Of a stretch of DNA of 64,000 nt, positions 8,452 through 17,722 are shown in pieces. The position numbers were made by a program, and so were the translations under genes. The notes under the pieces were generated by a model, which worked only from the letters and a program-made list of their open reading frames with translations, had not been told where the DNA came from and did no database searches. This DNA comes from Croceimicrobium sp963974215 (GTDB lineage Bacteria > Bacteroidota > Bacteroidia > Flavobacteriales > Schleiferiaceae). How positions within the stretch are numbered: position 1 is the stretch's first letter; each line of letters starts with the position of its first letter. Where the stretch lies: positions 372,001-436,000 of the forward strand of contig CAXBBL010000001.1 in NCBI GenBank assembly GCA_963974215.1. The letters run 5' to 3'.

Positions 8452-10808
8452 CTAAAGTTTCACCCGTAATCCAATAATAAAGCTTCGCGGTTGTAAAGGC
8501 CCATAAATATAACTGGCATCTCGCTCCGCACCGCGGTCGAAGTCGCTTTGATAGGCATTGAAAATATTTTGTACCCCCGCGTTGAGCTCCACTTGCCAGT
8601 CATCGCCTTTTAGTAGTTGAAAGTCGGCGATAAGACCAAAGTTAAAAAAGTCGGGACTGCGTTTTAGCACAGTATGCTCCGTCTCGGGATCGATTACATG
8701 TGGAACGAGCATCGGCCCGCTGTAGCTAAGATTGGCGTTGATATCGAGTTTGGGATTGAGGCTGTACTTGAGGTTGAGGAAGCCATATATTTCGGGGCTA
8801 CGCAACATATCTTTTGTTAGTACCCGGTCATCGGAGGAGGCGGGATTTTGCCAGATTAGCTCTGCTTCTCGGTAGCGGTTTCTTTGTATACTTAAACCGC
8901 TTCGTATTACAAGCCAATCTGCGTAAGCGTAATTATATTCTAAGTTAATTCCATAAACCATAGCACCTTTGCCATTGCGCTTGGTGATCAAAGCGGTGCC
9001 ATTACTAAGTTGACGTTGTTCGCTGATAATGAAGGGGTTTGCTAATATTGTATAAAAGCTTTCCGCTATAAATTGCTGCTCACTCTTCTTTCCTTCTTTT
9101 TGTAAGCTGTAGGATAAATTGAAGCTATGGCTAAACTCAGTTTTTAGATTGGGGTCTAATACTATAAAAAGCGCAGCGCCACCTACGGTTTCAATATGAA
9201 GATCTTCGTTAAAGGCTTGGGGCGCTCTAAAGCCACGGGCATATCCCGTTCTTAGGCTCGCGTGTGGATTTATGTCATATTTAAGATTCAGACGGGGCGA
9301 AGCAATATTAAAGTTTCGCGCCGCAGCATGGTCACCTTCTACAAAACGATATTGTGAATTAAGTTGCAAATGATCGAAGCGGATGCCTGCTAGAACTTCC
9401 AGTTCGGAACCAAGAAACCATTGACTTTGTAGAAAGGAGCCTAAGGAGTTTACGCGCTGGGAAATTTGGCGATTATAGCCGGGCATTTTATCGACAATGG
9501 CATTGTGCTGTTGTTCTGCTCCAAGACTTAACTTTAGCAGGGGTTTTACCTGGTAGCTATACTGAAAACCGTTTACCCAATTAATGTCTCGTGAATTGCC
9601 GTAAGCGTTAAGGGCTAAAATATCGCTGTTACTTAGACTATCATTTGGTCCTAAAACTCGTCCACCAGCGCCGTAATAACTGTTGCGAAATATTTGCTGG
9701 GCCGAACTGTAGACAGATGCGAATTGCTCCAATTTTTCATCGGCCCACTCGTAAGAAATTCCTGCACCTAAAACTTGATGTTGGAGATCTTCAGCCACGC
9801 GACTTTGGTGGGGTAGCAGGTTAAAGTCACTTCCACCACGACGACCCTCTTGCATCCAAAAAACATTGTAGCGCAGTTTTTTACGACTGCTGGCTTTCCA
9901 GTAGGCATCGAGGCCTGCGCTGATATTCTCTAATTCTGGAAGCTCTGAAAAGCCATCGTTGTTGGCATCAAAATGGTCGCGCTTCCGCCGAAAAGCAAAA
10001 AGATAAGCTCCGCTTGAATAATCTTTATTGACTACACTCGCTGCCATTTGTTGGTTTTGCTCAAGGGCAGATCCGCCCATTAGTTTGAGTCCGGTAGAAA
10101 TATCTATGCCTTGACTTTGCGCTTCTTTGGTAATAATGTTTAAAGTTCCGCCAATGGCCGAAGCGCCGTAAATAGCGGAAGCCGCGCCTTTTACCACCTC
10201 CACTCTTTCGATCATTGAGGGAGGGAATATCTCTAATCCGTAAACGCCCATTAAAGCCGAAAATATGGGACGAGAATTTACTAAGACCTGCGAGTAGGCA
10301 CCATCCAAACCGTTTATGCGCAATTGAGTAAAGCCGCAGCTCTGACAGTTATTCTCGACACGTAAGCCCGGACTGAAACTCAGTCCTTCTGCAAGGCTAA
10401 GCGCTTGTGCGTCTTGCAGTAGACGGTTATTAATTCGGCTAACGATTATGGGTGCACGATGAGCCACAATAGCTTTTCGATTGGCGCTAACCACCACTTC
10501 TTCTAAACCGAGGCGGTCTTCTTTTAGGTGTATCGTATTGTTATTGAGAAGTTTACTTAAAGCAATGCTTTGGGAATGATAGCCGATATACTTAATTTTA
10601 ATAAGACTGCTATCCTTCAGTGCTCGAATATCAATTTTTAACGGCCCTCTGCATCACTTAGGCAGCCAATTTTTCGATCACTCGAAAAAATTTCTACTCC
10701 GCTAAGAGTTTCTCCCCCTTGTCTTTGGACGGTCCCAATAAGATAGTTTGGCTTTTGTGCTTGCAAGGAGACGAAACTAAGGAGTAGCAAGAGAATAGTT
10801 TTATGCAT
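8452..10808 (-). pseudogene. TonB-dependent receptor with a -1 frameshift near codon 57
   Basis: This is an outer-membrane TonB-dependent transporter. The main frame (8452-10641) holds the plug, with NCQSCGFTQLRINGLDG and IERVEVVKGAASAIYGASA, and a full beta-barrel ending in IIGLRVKL. The natural start is an ATG at 10808 that encodes a signal peptide (MHKTILLLLLSFVSLQAQ) and the beginning of a CarboxypepD_reg-like domain. That frame hits TAA at 10640-10638, right after DAEGR. A single -1 shift at CGTTAAAAATTG continues as LKIDIRALKDSSLIKIKYIG into the receptor. Repaired, it would be about 785 residues, a normal length. Possible explanations are a real loss of function, a sequencing indel in the A run, or ribosomal frameshifting. 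It is divergent from the metal transporter operon, so the substrate is probably a metal or metal chelate. Confidence 0.85.
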
Positions 10809-10821
10809 GCCGAAATAAAAA

Positions 10822-10860
10822 TTTAGGCAAATCTAAAAATCATTTTAGTAAATTCGCAAA
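10822..10860 (-). promoter_or_regulatory. Receptor promoter overlapped by a DtxR/MntR-like operator
   Basis: On the minus strand TTTG (10860-10857) and TAGATTTG (10835-10828) are separated by 21 bases and form a good Bacteroidota promoter for the TonB receptor. The palindrome TTTAGGCAAATCTAAA (10822-10837), similar to DtxR/MntR-family boxes, sits exactly on the -7 element. It adjoins a second palindrome, CTAAAAATCATTTTAG (10833-10848). The regulator gene begins at 10885 on the other strand. Confidence 0.6.
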
Positions 10861-10884
10861 TAAATTTAGACTTCACTATTTTTT

Positions 10885-11547
10885 ATGACCAAGCTGTCTT
10901 TAACCGAGGAGAATTATCTAAAGGCGATATACTTCATTGGTGGCAATGCCAATCAACTCGTAAATACGAATGCTATTGCCGAGCGTTTACAAACCAAAGC
11001 CGCTACCGTTACCGATATGTTACGGAAGCTGAAGCAGAAAGATTTAATTGAATATCAGCCCTATAAAGGCACGCGTCTTAAGTCGGAGGGAAAAACCCAA
11101 GCCATTGCTATCTTGCGCAAGCACCGCCTTTGGGAAACCTTTTTAGTGGAAAAGTTAGCCTTTGGTTGGGAGGAAGTACATGAAATTGCGGAGCAGCTAG
11201 AGCATATTCAATCGGCCGAATTGACCGAGCGTTTATCGGCATTTTTAGGTTTCCCTGAGTTTGATCCGCATGGCGACCCTATTCCCAATAAAGAAGGTGT
11301 TTTCCCGAAACGCGATAATGTTACCCTCGATCGCGTAAACCCTGAGACCGCCGTTATGGTGCAAGGGGTAAAAGACTCCTCAACCGAATTTTTGAATTAT
11401 ATCGCCAAGTTAGGCATTCAATTGGGCGATCATATTGCTGTAAAAAGCGTGGAGGAATTCGACCGTAGTTTGGTAGTGGAGCACAAAAACCAGCAATATC
11501 GTTTAAGCGCCTTAGCGGCGGCAAACCTTTACATTAAAGAATTATGA
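10885..11547 (+). CDS. Metal-dependent regulator, MntR/DtxR family with FeoA-like domain
   Basis: This is a 220-residue metalloregulator. The N-terminal winged helix (residues 1-65, with TNAIAERLQTKAATVTDML as the recognition region) is followed by the dimerisation and metal domain. The latter contains HRLWETFLVEKL, EVHEIAEQLEHIQS and FPEFDPHGDPIP. A C-terminal FeoA/SH3-like domain runs from about 150 to 220. It heads an operon with a TroA-like binding protein, ATPase and two permeases, so manganese, iron or zinc homeostasis is the likely role. The ATG of the next gene overlaps its stop (ATGA). Confidence 0.92.
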   Translation: MTKLSLTEENYLKAIYFIGGNANQLVNTNAIAERLQTKAATVTDMLRKLKQKDLIEYQPYKGTRLKSEGKTQAIAILRKHRLWETFLVEKLAFGWEEVHEIAEQLEHIQSAELTERLSAFLGFPEFDPHGDPIPNKEGVFPKRDNVTLDRVNPETAVMVQGVKDSSTEFLNYIAKLGIQLGDHIAVKSVEEFDRSLVVEHKNQQYRLSALAAANLYIKEL

Positions 11548-12455
11548 AATACGGGTATTCAGCTCTTATCGCGATTTTACTGCTTGGCGCTTGTGCGCGC
11601 CCCACTAATAAAAGCACGAGCAATAAAGTAGTTTGCACTACTGGAATTATTGCCGATGCGGTAGAGGAATTATTGCGGGGTCAAGATAGCATAAGTGTTA
11701 ACGCCTTAATGGGCCCAGGCGTTGATCCCCACCTCTACAAAGCGAGCCAGGGCGATATTAAAAAGTTAATGGAAGCTGACCTTATTATCTACAATGGATT
11801 GCACCTAGAAGGTAAAATGAACGAGCTATTCGAGAAAATGCAGCAACATAATAAACTTGCTGCCGCAGAAGCGATACCCAAAGAAAGACTGATTAACAGT
11901 AGCAATTTTGCTAGTGCTTATGATCCGCACGTGTGGTTCGATTTGAAGCTTTGGTCCATCGCTGTTGCGGCTATGGCAGATAAGCTAAAAGAGCAGTACC
12001 CCGCTTTGGCTTCAAAGCTTGAGGATAACAAGAAAAGATACCTGAAAGAGATAAACACTTTGCACGAGTACGTGGGTAAAATGGTTATTCAAGTGCCTGA
12101 AAAACAGCGTGTATTAATAACTGCCCATGATGCTTTTGAATACTTTGGTCGCCAGTATGGTTTTGAAGTGCGGGGCTTACAGGGAATTTCTACAAGTTCC
12201 GAATACGGTATTCGCGATGTCAGCAATTTGGCCCAGTATGTTAATGGTCAGGGTATCAAAGCCATTTTTATAGAAAGCTCCATCCCTAAAAGAGCGATTG
12301 AAGCTGTGCAAGCTGCTGTGCAGGAGCTCGGAGGTTCGGTAAACTTGGGCGGCGAGTTATACTCGGATGCTTTAGGTGCAGCCGAGGGCGAGGCAGGAAC
12401 TTATTTAGGCATGGTTCGCACCAATACCAATACGATAGTAGAGGCTCTTAAATAA
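11544..12455 (+). CDS. troA: Metal ABC transporter substrate-binding lipoprotein (TroA/ZnuA-like)
   Basis: This periplasmic metal-binding protein of cluster A-I is anchored as a lipoprotein: the signal peptide ends in LLGAC, with the lipid-bearing cysteine at residue 17. The four metal ligands align with Treponema TroA: H63 (VDPHLY), H129 (YDPHVWFD), H195 (ITAHDAF) and D275 (ELYSDALG). The spacing is 66, 66 and 80 residues. Three His plus Asp suits zinc or manganese. It overlaps the regulator stop by four bases and is one base from the ATPase gene. Confidence 0.93.
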   Translation: MKYGYSALIAILLLGACARPTNKSTSNKVVCTTGIIADAVEELLRGQDSISVNALMGPGVDPHLYKASQGDIKKLMEADLIIYNGLHLEGKMNELFEKMQQHNKLAAAEAIPKERLINSSNFASAYDPHVWFDLKLWSIAVAAMADKLKEQYPALASKLEDNKKRYLKEINTLHEYVGKMVIQVPEKQRVLITAHDAFEYFGRQYGFEVRGLQGISTSSEYGIRDVSNLAQYVNGQGIKAIFIESSIPKRAIEAVQAAVQELGGSVNLGGELYSDALGAAEGEAGTYLGMVRTNTNTIVEALK

Positions 12456-13276
12456 TGCAGCGCATGGAGAATCAAACCGCCTTAGAAGTACATAATCTTA
12501 CGGCCAGCTATCAGCGGAAGCCAGTTCTTTGGGAAATCGACTTTAAAGTTCCTAGTGGACATTTAATTGGCATTTTAGGTCCAAACGGCAGTGGGAAAAC
12601 TACTCTTCTTCGAAATATCATGAACTTAATGGAAGCGGATAGTGGCTATGTAAAAATTTTCGGCCAAGACCTCGATGAAGTACGCAGTCGTTTAAGTTAT
12701 GTGCCGCAACGCGAAAGTGTCGATTGGAATTTTCCCGCTAGCGTGCGTGAAGTCGTGGAAATGGGACGTTATCGTCCCGGTAATTTGCTCCGTCGCCTAA
12801 AAAGTAGCGATAAGCAAAAAGTAAAGGCAGCTTTAGAGAAAGTGGGAATGCTCGCTTATGCAGATCGGCAAATAAGTGAGCTTTCCGGTGGACAACAGCA
12901 AAGGGTTTTTATCGCCCGCTCCTTAGCCCAAGAGGCAGACATTTACTTAATGGACGAGCCTTTTGTAGGCGTTGATGCAGCTACGGAAGAAGCGATTTTA
13001 AGTTTATTGTCAGAGTTGCGAGACCAAGGTAAGACCGTCTTAATCGTTCATCATGATTTGCAAAGTGCCTACCAATACTTCGACTGGATGATTCTTCTTA
13101 ATACGCGCTTAATTGCAGCGGGACCTAAGGAAGAGGTATTTAATAGCACCTACTTGAGAGAGGCCTACGGAGGGAAGTTAAATCTACTTTCCAAATTAGG
13201 GGAGATAATTGCGCGCGAGCAATTCCCGCTGCGTGAGCCCGATTTTAAAGAAAAAGAAGGCAGCGGTGATGAATGA
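12455..13276 (+). CDS. troB: Metal ABC transporter ATP-binding protein
   Basis: This is the ATPase of the metal importer. Walker A is GPNGSGKTT (residues 43-51), the signature is LSGGQQQR, Walker B is IYLMDEP and the switch histidine is in VHHD. PQRESVDWNFPASVREVV is the Q-loop region typical of the zinc/manganese subfamily. The ATG at 12455 overlaps the previous stop region, and a second in-frame Met four codons on is possible. The 3' end overlaps the permease start by eight bases. Confidence 0.94.
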   Translation: MQRMENQTALEVHNLTASYQRKPVLWEIDFKVPSGHLIGILGPNGSGKTTLLRNIMNLMEADSGYVKIFGQDLDEVRSRLSYVPQRESVDWNFPASVREVVEMGRYRPGNLLRRLKSSDKQKVKAALEKVGMLAYADRQISELSGGQQQRVFIARSLAQEADIYLMDEPFVGVDAATEEAILSLLSELRDQGKTVLIVHHDLQSAYQYFDWMILLNTRLIAAGPKEEVFNSTYLREAYGGKLNLLSKLGEIIAREQFPLREPDFKEKEGSGDE

Positions 13277-14561
13277 TGTTTGGGCCTTTTTCAGCTTTAA
13301 TGATCCTACCGTTAGGATTGTTAGTTTAGGTACCGTTTTTTTAGCGATGAGTGCCTCGGTGGTCGGTACTTTTGCCTTTCTGCGCAAGCGCGCCCTAGTT
13401 GGAGATGCCATCGCACATGCTATTTTACCCGGTATCGCTATCGCCTTTATGCTTAGTGGCACCAAAAACCCGGTCGTTTTAATGGTGGGAGCTTTAATTA
13501 GCGGCTGGCTGGCTACTTGGGCCATGGAATATATTACTGAAAAAACCAAGCTCAGCAATGATACCGCAGTTGCTTTGGTTTTAAGTGTGTTTTTCGGCAT
13601 TGGAATAATGCTGCTCACCCATATACAACACAGTGGTTCTGGCAACCAATCGGGCCTAGACCAATACCTTTTTGGAAAGGCCGCTGGCATGACCGAGCAA
13701 GACCTTTGGACCTATTCGGTGGTAGCGCTTTTACTTTTAATAGTGGTGATTAGTCTCTTTAAAGAGTTGAAGGTCTATTCTTTTAACCCAGATTTTGCCG
13801 CTGTATCAGGTTTGCCTGTTAAAGCTATTCGTAGAATTTTAAACTTGGTTACCGTCTTAGCCATTGCCATAGGCATCCAATCGGTGGGGGTAGTTTTAAT
13901 GGCCGCTTTATTAATAACACCCGCGGCGGCTGCTCGGGCTTGGACTAGCTCTCTAAAAATTATGCTTTTTCTCGCCGCTCTAATCGGGGGAATTTCGGGA
14001 TTGAGCGGATCCTTAATTAGTTACTTATCGCCCGCCATGCCCACTGGTCCGTGGATTGTAATGACACTTTCGATAATCACTTTGCTTTCCTTGTTTTTTG
14101 CCCCAAAAAGAGGGGCGCTTAGCCGCCTGTTAAAGCAGCGACGTCACAGCAAAAAAATCTTAAATGAAAACCTATTAAAGGTCTTTTACAAACTTTCCGT
14201 GGAAAGAAAATTAGAACAAGCGGGGCTAAGCGTAGACGAAATACAAGCCGAAAGGGCTATTAATAAATCCGATTTTGCCTCGGCCATTAGACGCTTGAAA
14301 CGTAAAAATTGGCTCTTGGCGGAGGGCGAAAAGCTGAAGCTAAGTAGTATCGGTTTGGTGGAGGCCAAGCGAGTGGTACGCCTGCATCGCCTTTGGGAGA
14401 TGTACCTAAGTCAGCGACTTAATTTAAAGGAAGATCATATTCACCCTAATGCAGAAAGTATGGAGCATATTATCAGTCCCGAATTGGAAGCCTTGCTTTT
14501 AAAAGAGCTAAACTTTCCGGCCCAAGATCCGCATAACAGTCCAATCCCTTATTCAACTTAA
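13269..14561 (+). CDS. troC: Metal ABC permease fused to a DtxR-type regulatory domain
   Basis: This protein has 430 residues from the ATG at 13269, which overlaps the ATPase stop; the frame is open further upstream but inside that gene. Residues about 15-280 form a TroC/ZnuB permease with multiple membrane helices and the hallmark GDAIAHAILPGIA. Residues about 290-430 are cytoplasmic and resemble a DtxR/MntR winged helix plus dimerisation domain (DFASAIRRLKRKNWL, VRLHRLWEMYLSQRL, FPAQDPHNSPIP). The tail is strikingly similar to the separate regulator at 10885. It may sense metal and gate transport, but that is inference. Confidence 0.9.
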   Translation: MNDVWAFFSFNDPTVRIVSLGTVFLAMSASVVGTFAFLRKRALVGDAIAHAILPGIAIAFMLSGTKNPVVLMVGALISGWLATWAMEYITEKTKLSNDTAVALVLSVFFGIGIMLLTHIQHSGSGNQSGLDQYLFGKAAGMTEQDLWTYSVVALLLLIVVISLFKELKVYSFNPDFAAVSGLPVKAIRRILNLVTVLAIAIGIQSVGVVLMAALLITPAAAARAWTSSLKIMLFLAALIGGISGLSGSLISYLSPAMPTGPWIVMTLSIITLLSLFFAPKRGALSRLLKQRRHSKKILNENLLKVFYKLSVERKLEQAGLSVDEIQAERAINKSDFASAIRRLKRKNWLLAEGEKLKLSSIGLVEAKRVVRLHRLWEMYLSQRLNLKEDHIHPNAESMEHIISPELEALLLKELNFPAQDPHNSPIPYST

Positions 14562-14562
14562 G

Positions 14563-15435
14563 ATGGAGGCAATTTTCATCATCGCTACTGGTGCATTAGT
14601 AGCCATGACTTGCGCCTTATTAGGAAGCTTTTTGCTTCTGCGTAAAATGGCGATGTTAGGTGATGCTATTTCCCATGCGGTTTTACCTGGTATAGTTTTG
14701 GCCTTTATGATTTCTGGCAGCCGAGATAACCTTATTATGCTCATCGGCGCAAGCCTTGCAGGACTCTTAGTTACCCTTTTAATTGAGTTGCTTCACAAAA
14801 AAGTACACCTACAAGAAGACGCTTCCATTGGGATTAGTTTTACTTGGCTTTTCGCGATTGGAGTAATCTTAATTAGCGCGTATACTGAGCAAGTGGATTT
14901 AGACCAAGATTGTGTTTTATACGGTGAAATCGCCTATATCCCTTTCGATTTAATTTATTTTTCGGGCGGAGAACTCTTCTTTCCACGAGCCACTATTATT
15001 TCGGGAGTTCTATTCCTCTTAACTGTGTGCTTCGTGATAATTGCCTATAAAGGTTTGAAAATAACCTCCTTTAATAGCGACTATGCTAAATCGCTGGGAA
15101 TCTCAACTTTGGCTTGGCATTTAGTCTTTATGAGCATGGTTTCCATAACCACGGTACTATCTTTCGAAATAGTAGGCGCCATATTAATTGTAGCACTTTT
15201 AGTTGTGCCGCCTGCTACGGCCTATTTGCTTACCAAGCGCTTAAAGCAGATGCTTCTTTTAGCTTTACTTTTCGCGCTCTTTTCAGCCATCGGGGGTTAT
15301 TATTTAGCCGTTTTACTCGACGCAAGTATTGCCGGTGCCATGGTTTCGGTGGCGGGTATTTTCTTTCTCGGGGCGCTAATTTTTAGTCGTTTGCGTTCCC
15401 GCTCACTCAAGGTAGATGCGTCTTTAAAGGGTTAA
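14563..15435 (+). CDS. troD: Metal ABC transporter permease, second subunit
   Basis: This 290-residue integral membrane permease has about eight to nine helices and the family motif GDAISHAVLPGI. It belongs to the same ABC-3 family as the preceding gene but lacks the regulatory tail. It starts one base after the previous stop, completing a five-gene operon of regulator, binding protein, ATPase and two permeases. A heterodimeric channel with the 13269 product is likely. Confidence 0.92.
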   Translation: MEAIFIIATGALVAMTCALLGSFLLLRKMAMLGDAISHAVLPGIVLAFMISGSRDNLIMLIGASLAGLLVTLLIELLHKKVHLQEDASIGISFTWLFAIGVILISAYTEQVDLDQDCVLYGEIAYIPFDLIYFSGGELFFPRATIISGVLFLLTVCFVIIAYKGLKITSFNSDYAKSLGISTLAWHLVFMSMVSITTVLSFEIVGAILIVALLVVPPATAYLLTKRLKQMLLLALLFALFSAIGGYYLAVLLDASIAGAMVSVAGIFFLGALIFSRLRSRSLKVDASLKG

Positions 15436-15599
15436 TCATCTGAAAAACAATTAATTCCCTCTTTAAATGATGCTTGTAACTTTAAGTTTATAAAAAGTTT
15501 AATTTAGATGCGGCAGCCTAACATATTAGCGCGACAAGATGCATATTTGCAGCGCTCAAAAAAAACGGATCTAACCAATACCAAAAAGAGTTATTAATT

Positions 15600-15917
15600 A
15601 TGCCTACTACCAAAAATAGCAGTCCCAAGCGCCGGGTTATAGTTGATTACAAAAACGTTACCCAAGATATTTTGGGTCTCTTTGCCGATCGCTATCCTTA
15701 TGGTTATGACGATGCAGACATTGTAAAATTTCAGAATGCCCAGGGCGCTACTGTTAGAGCAGTGCCTATCGAAACTACCGATACCAAATACTTGGTAAAG
15801 GTTAGCGTAGAAATGGACCGTAAGATTGAAGCCTTCATGGACGACGATGACGATGAAGACCTTGACTTAGGTGATGAGGCAGATGTTGATACGCCAGAGG
15901 ACGACTTGGATGATTAA
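15600..15917 (+). CDS. Conserved hypothetical protein with acidic tail
   Basis: This is a small soluble protein of 105 residues. A compact N-terminal region (RRVIVDYKNVTQDILGLFADRYPYGYDD) and a short beta-rich middle are followed by an Asp-rich tail (FMDDDDDEDLDLGDEADVD). Similar proteins are widespread in Bacteroidota and are sometimes labelled DNA primase, but no primase motif is visible here. A CATATTTG sequence about 50 bases upstream resembles a -7 element. Its stop codon overlaps the start of the next gene by one base. Confidence 0.75.
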   Translation: MPTTKNSSPKRRVIVDYKNVTQDILGLFADRYPYGYDDADIVKFQNAQGATVRAVPIETTDTKYLVKVSVEMDRKIEAFMDDDDDEDLDLGDEADVDTPEDDLDD

Positions 15918-16387
15918 TGAAGAAAACTAAGAAAGACTACTTTTTTGTGGGATTGCAGATGGTGCTTTTCGGGCTATTTGTAATCCCCATTCAGCTGGAG
16001 CAAAGTCTGCCAAAATTACCACAGTGGCCCGCTCAGTTGGTTTTAATTATTGGCCTAATTGAGGTCGTTTGGGCCTTTATGCAGCTGCGTAATTTTATTA
16101 GTGTTTGGCCCACGCCTAAGGATGATTCGGAATTAGTTACCTGGGGTTTATTTGCCATTGTGCGACACCCAATTTACAGCGGTATCATTCTCGTAACAGG
16201 TGGCTACGCTTTCTACAAGGCAGATCTTTACAAACTGCTAATTTGCTTAGCCTTGGCTATTCTTTTCTATTTCAAAAGTGCGTATGAAGAAAAGCGTCTG
16301 ACGGAGCGTTATAAAATATACCCGCGGTATAAAGCAAGAGTAGGCCGTTTTTTTCCAAAACCTCCATCATTTAGGGCTAAGCCATAA
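15917..16387 (+). CDS. Isoprenylcysteine methyltransferase-like membrane protein
   Basis: This protein has 156 residues with four to five hydrophobic helices. The motif VRHPIYSGII, then EEKRLTERYKIYPRYKARVGRFFP, is the conserved SAM-binding core of the ICMT/PEMT-type membrane methyltransferases. The methyl acceptor is unknown. It is translationally coupled to the acidic-tail protein (TAATG). Its 3' end overlaps the convergent envC-like gene by 21 bases. Confidence 0.75.
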   Translation: MKKTKKDYFFVGLQMVLFGLFVIPIQLEQSLPKLPQWPAQLVLIIGLIEVVWAFMQLRNFISVWPTPKDDSELVTWGLFAIVRHPIYSGIILVTGGYAFYKADLYKLLICLALAILFYFKSAYEEKRLTERYKIYPRYKARVGRFFPKPPSFRAKP

Positions 16388-17722
16388 AAGCGGATTTACC
16401 GCATTTTGATTACTCCAAATCTCGAAATGTAATTTCGTCTCAGAGTTAATGGGGTTGGTATACGACTTCCCTAAAGTCTGATTTTTAGTCACCTTTTCCC
16501 CTTTACTTACGGTAATGTCGGTAATGTTCTGATAAACACTGAAGTAATTTCCGTGGGTAATAATTAACGCCAACTGACCAGTAGGCATTCGGAACATATT
16601 CAGCACTTCTCCATCAAAAATTGCTCTAATTACGGCACTCTTTTCCGTGGCGATATCAATACCACGGTTGTCAATAATCACACTTTTAACTACTGGGTGG
16701 CGCTGCGGACCAAAGTTTCCCACTACTAAGCCTCTTTCTACTGGCCAGGGTAAACGTTTGCGATTGGCCTCAAAATTGGCCGATAAAACTCGATCCTCGG
16801 GAGTTAACTCATAGCTAGGAGCGGCATCAGCTACTACTACATTTGCGGCCTTTAAGGCTTTCTCTTTCGCATCAATTAATTCCTTTATACGATTATTGCT
16901 GGTATTACTGCTAAAGTCTTTACCCCGGATTAAACCAATTTCAATCGCACGGTCTTCTAATTGTTTACGCGCCGCTTTTGCTTTTGCCTTGGCAATTTCG
17001 GCGGCAATAATGCGACCAATTTCCTTTTCTACTTTTTGGGCTTCGGCCTGCTTTTCTTTGAGGGATTTTTTCAGATTATCCTCCATTTCCTTAAAAGCAA
17101 CAATAGCTTCTTCTTGGCTTAGCCTTTCGCTGCTTAGCTTATTTTTTTCTACGCTTAATTGGGAACGCACGGCATTCTTTCGCACTTTTTGTACGCGCAG
17201 TTTTTCCATTTCTTTCGATAACTCCTTTTCTTTTTTCTCAATTTCCTTTACTTGCCTTTCACGATAGGCGCTGTATTGTTTCAGGTATTCTATACGTCGC
17301 AGTGCTTGATTGAAATCTTGGGAGGAGAGAATGAACATTAATCGACTTATATTCTTGCGACTTTTATAAGCCTGTTCAATCATTTTGGCATAAGAGGCCT
17401 TCAGTGTTTCAATGCGAACACGCAAGGTGTCGGTGCGCTCTTGCATTGCACTTTCCTCTTCTTCTATTAGTTCTATTTCACGGTCGAGAGTGCGAATTAA
17501 ACGCTCGCGTAAACGCAGCTTTTGCTGCACAGTTTCGATATTGCCAATGGAGTTCTCGCGGTCTTTTTGGGTTTCTTTCAGGATGCGATTGGCCAATTCT
17601 ATCTCATCCAAAAGTTTGATCTTTTGGGATTCTAATTTTTGACGCTCCGTTTCTTGACCTTGAACACTAAGGCTTAGGGCGAGGCAAAATAAGAGGAATA
17701 GTATTTTAGGGCGCCAAGTCAT
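16367..17722 (-). CDS. EnvC-like murein hydrolase activator, degenerate M23 domain
   Basis: This is a 451-residue periplasmic protein: a signal peptide (ending SVQGQ), a long coiled coil (about residues 20-260, very rich in Lys and Glu), and a C-terminal LytM/M23 domain (about 325-450). The M23 metal site is broken. The usual HxGxD reads NRGID, and the usual YAHL reads YQNI, although LHFEIW remains. As for EnvC and NlpD, this points to an activator of cell-wall amidases in division rather than a hydrolase. It overlaps the upstream DUF4292 gene by 17 bases. Confidence 0.85.
   Translation of the reverse strand: MTWRPKILFLLFCLALSLSVQGQETERQKLESQKIKLLDEIELANRILKETQKDRENSIGNIETVQQKLRLRERLIRTLDREIELIEEEESAMQERTDTLRVRIETLKASYAKMIEQAYKSRKNISRLMFILSSQDFNQALRRIEYLKQYSAYRERQVKEIEKKEKELSKEMEKLRVQKVRKNAVRSQLSVEKNKLSSERLSQEEAIVAFKEMEDNLKKSLKEKQAEAQKVEKEIGRIIAAEIAKAKAKAARKQLEDRAIEIGLIRGKDFSSNTSNNRIKELIDAKEKALKAANVVVADAAPSYELTPEDRVLSANFEANRKRLPWPVERGLVVGNFGPQRHPVVKSVIIDNRGIDIATEKSAVIRAIFDGEVLNMFRMPTGQLALIITHGNYFSVYQNITDITVSKGEKVTKNQTLGKSYTNPINSETKLHFEIWSNQNAVNPLLWLSPK

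Noticed and set aside
10638..10643. Programmed -1 frameshift in the TonB receptor
   Set aside because: There is no classical X-XXY-YYZ slippery heptamer with a clear downstream structure; an indel in an A run is simpler.
13209..13268. Upstream start for the metal permease
   Set aside because: These 20 codons lie inside the ATPase gene and encode no family-like sequence; the ATG at 13269 fits the permease start.
15600..15917. DNA primase
   Set aside because: No zinc-binding or TOPRIM motif; only a small domain with an acidic tail.
16896..17267. Plus-strand open frame antisense to the envC-like gene
   Set aside because: It arises from the Lys/Glu-rich coiled coil read on the other strand; the peptide is a low-complexity Ser/Phe sequence.
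16367..17722. Active M23 endopeptidase
   Set aside because: The first metal His is Asn (NRGID) and the YAH motif is lost, so an activator role is more likely.
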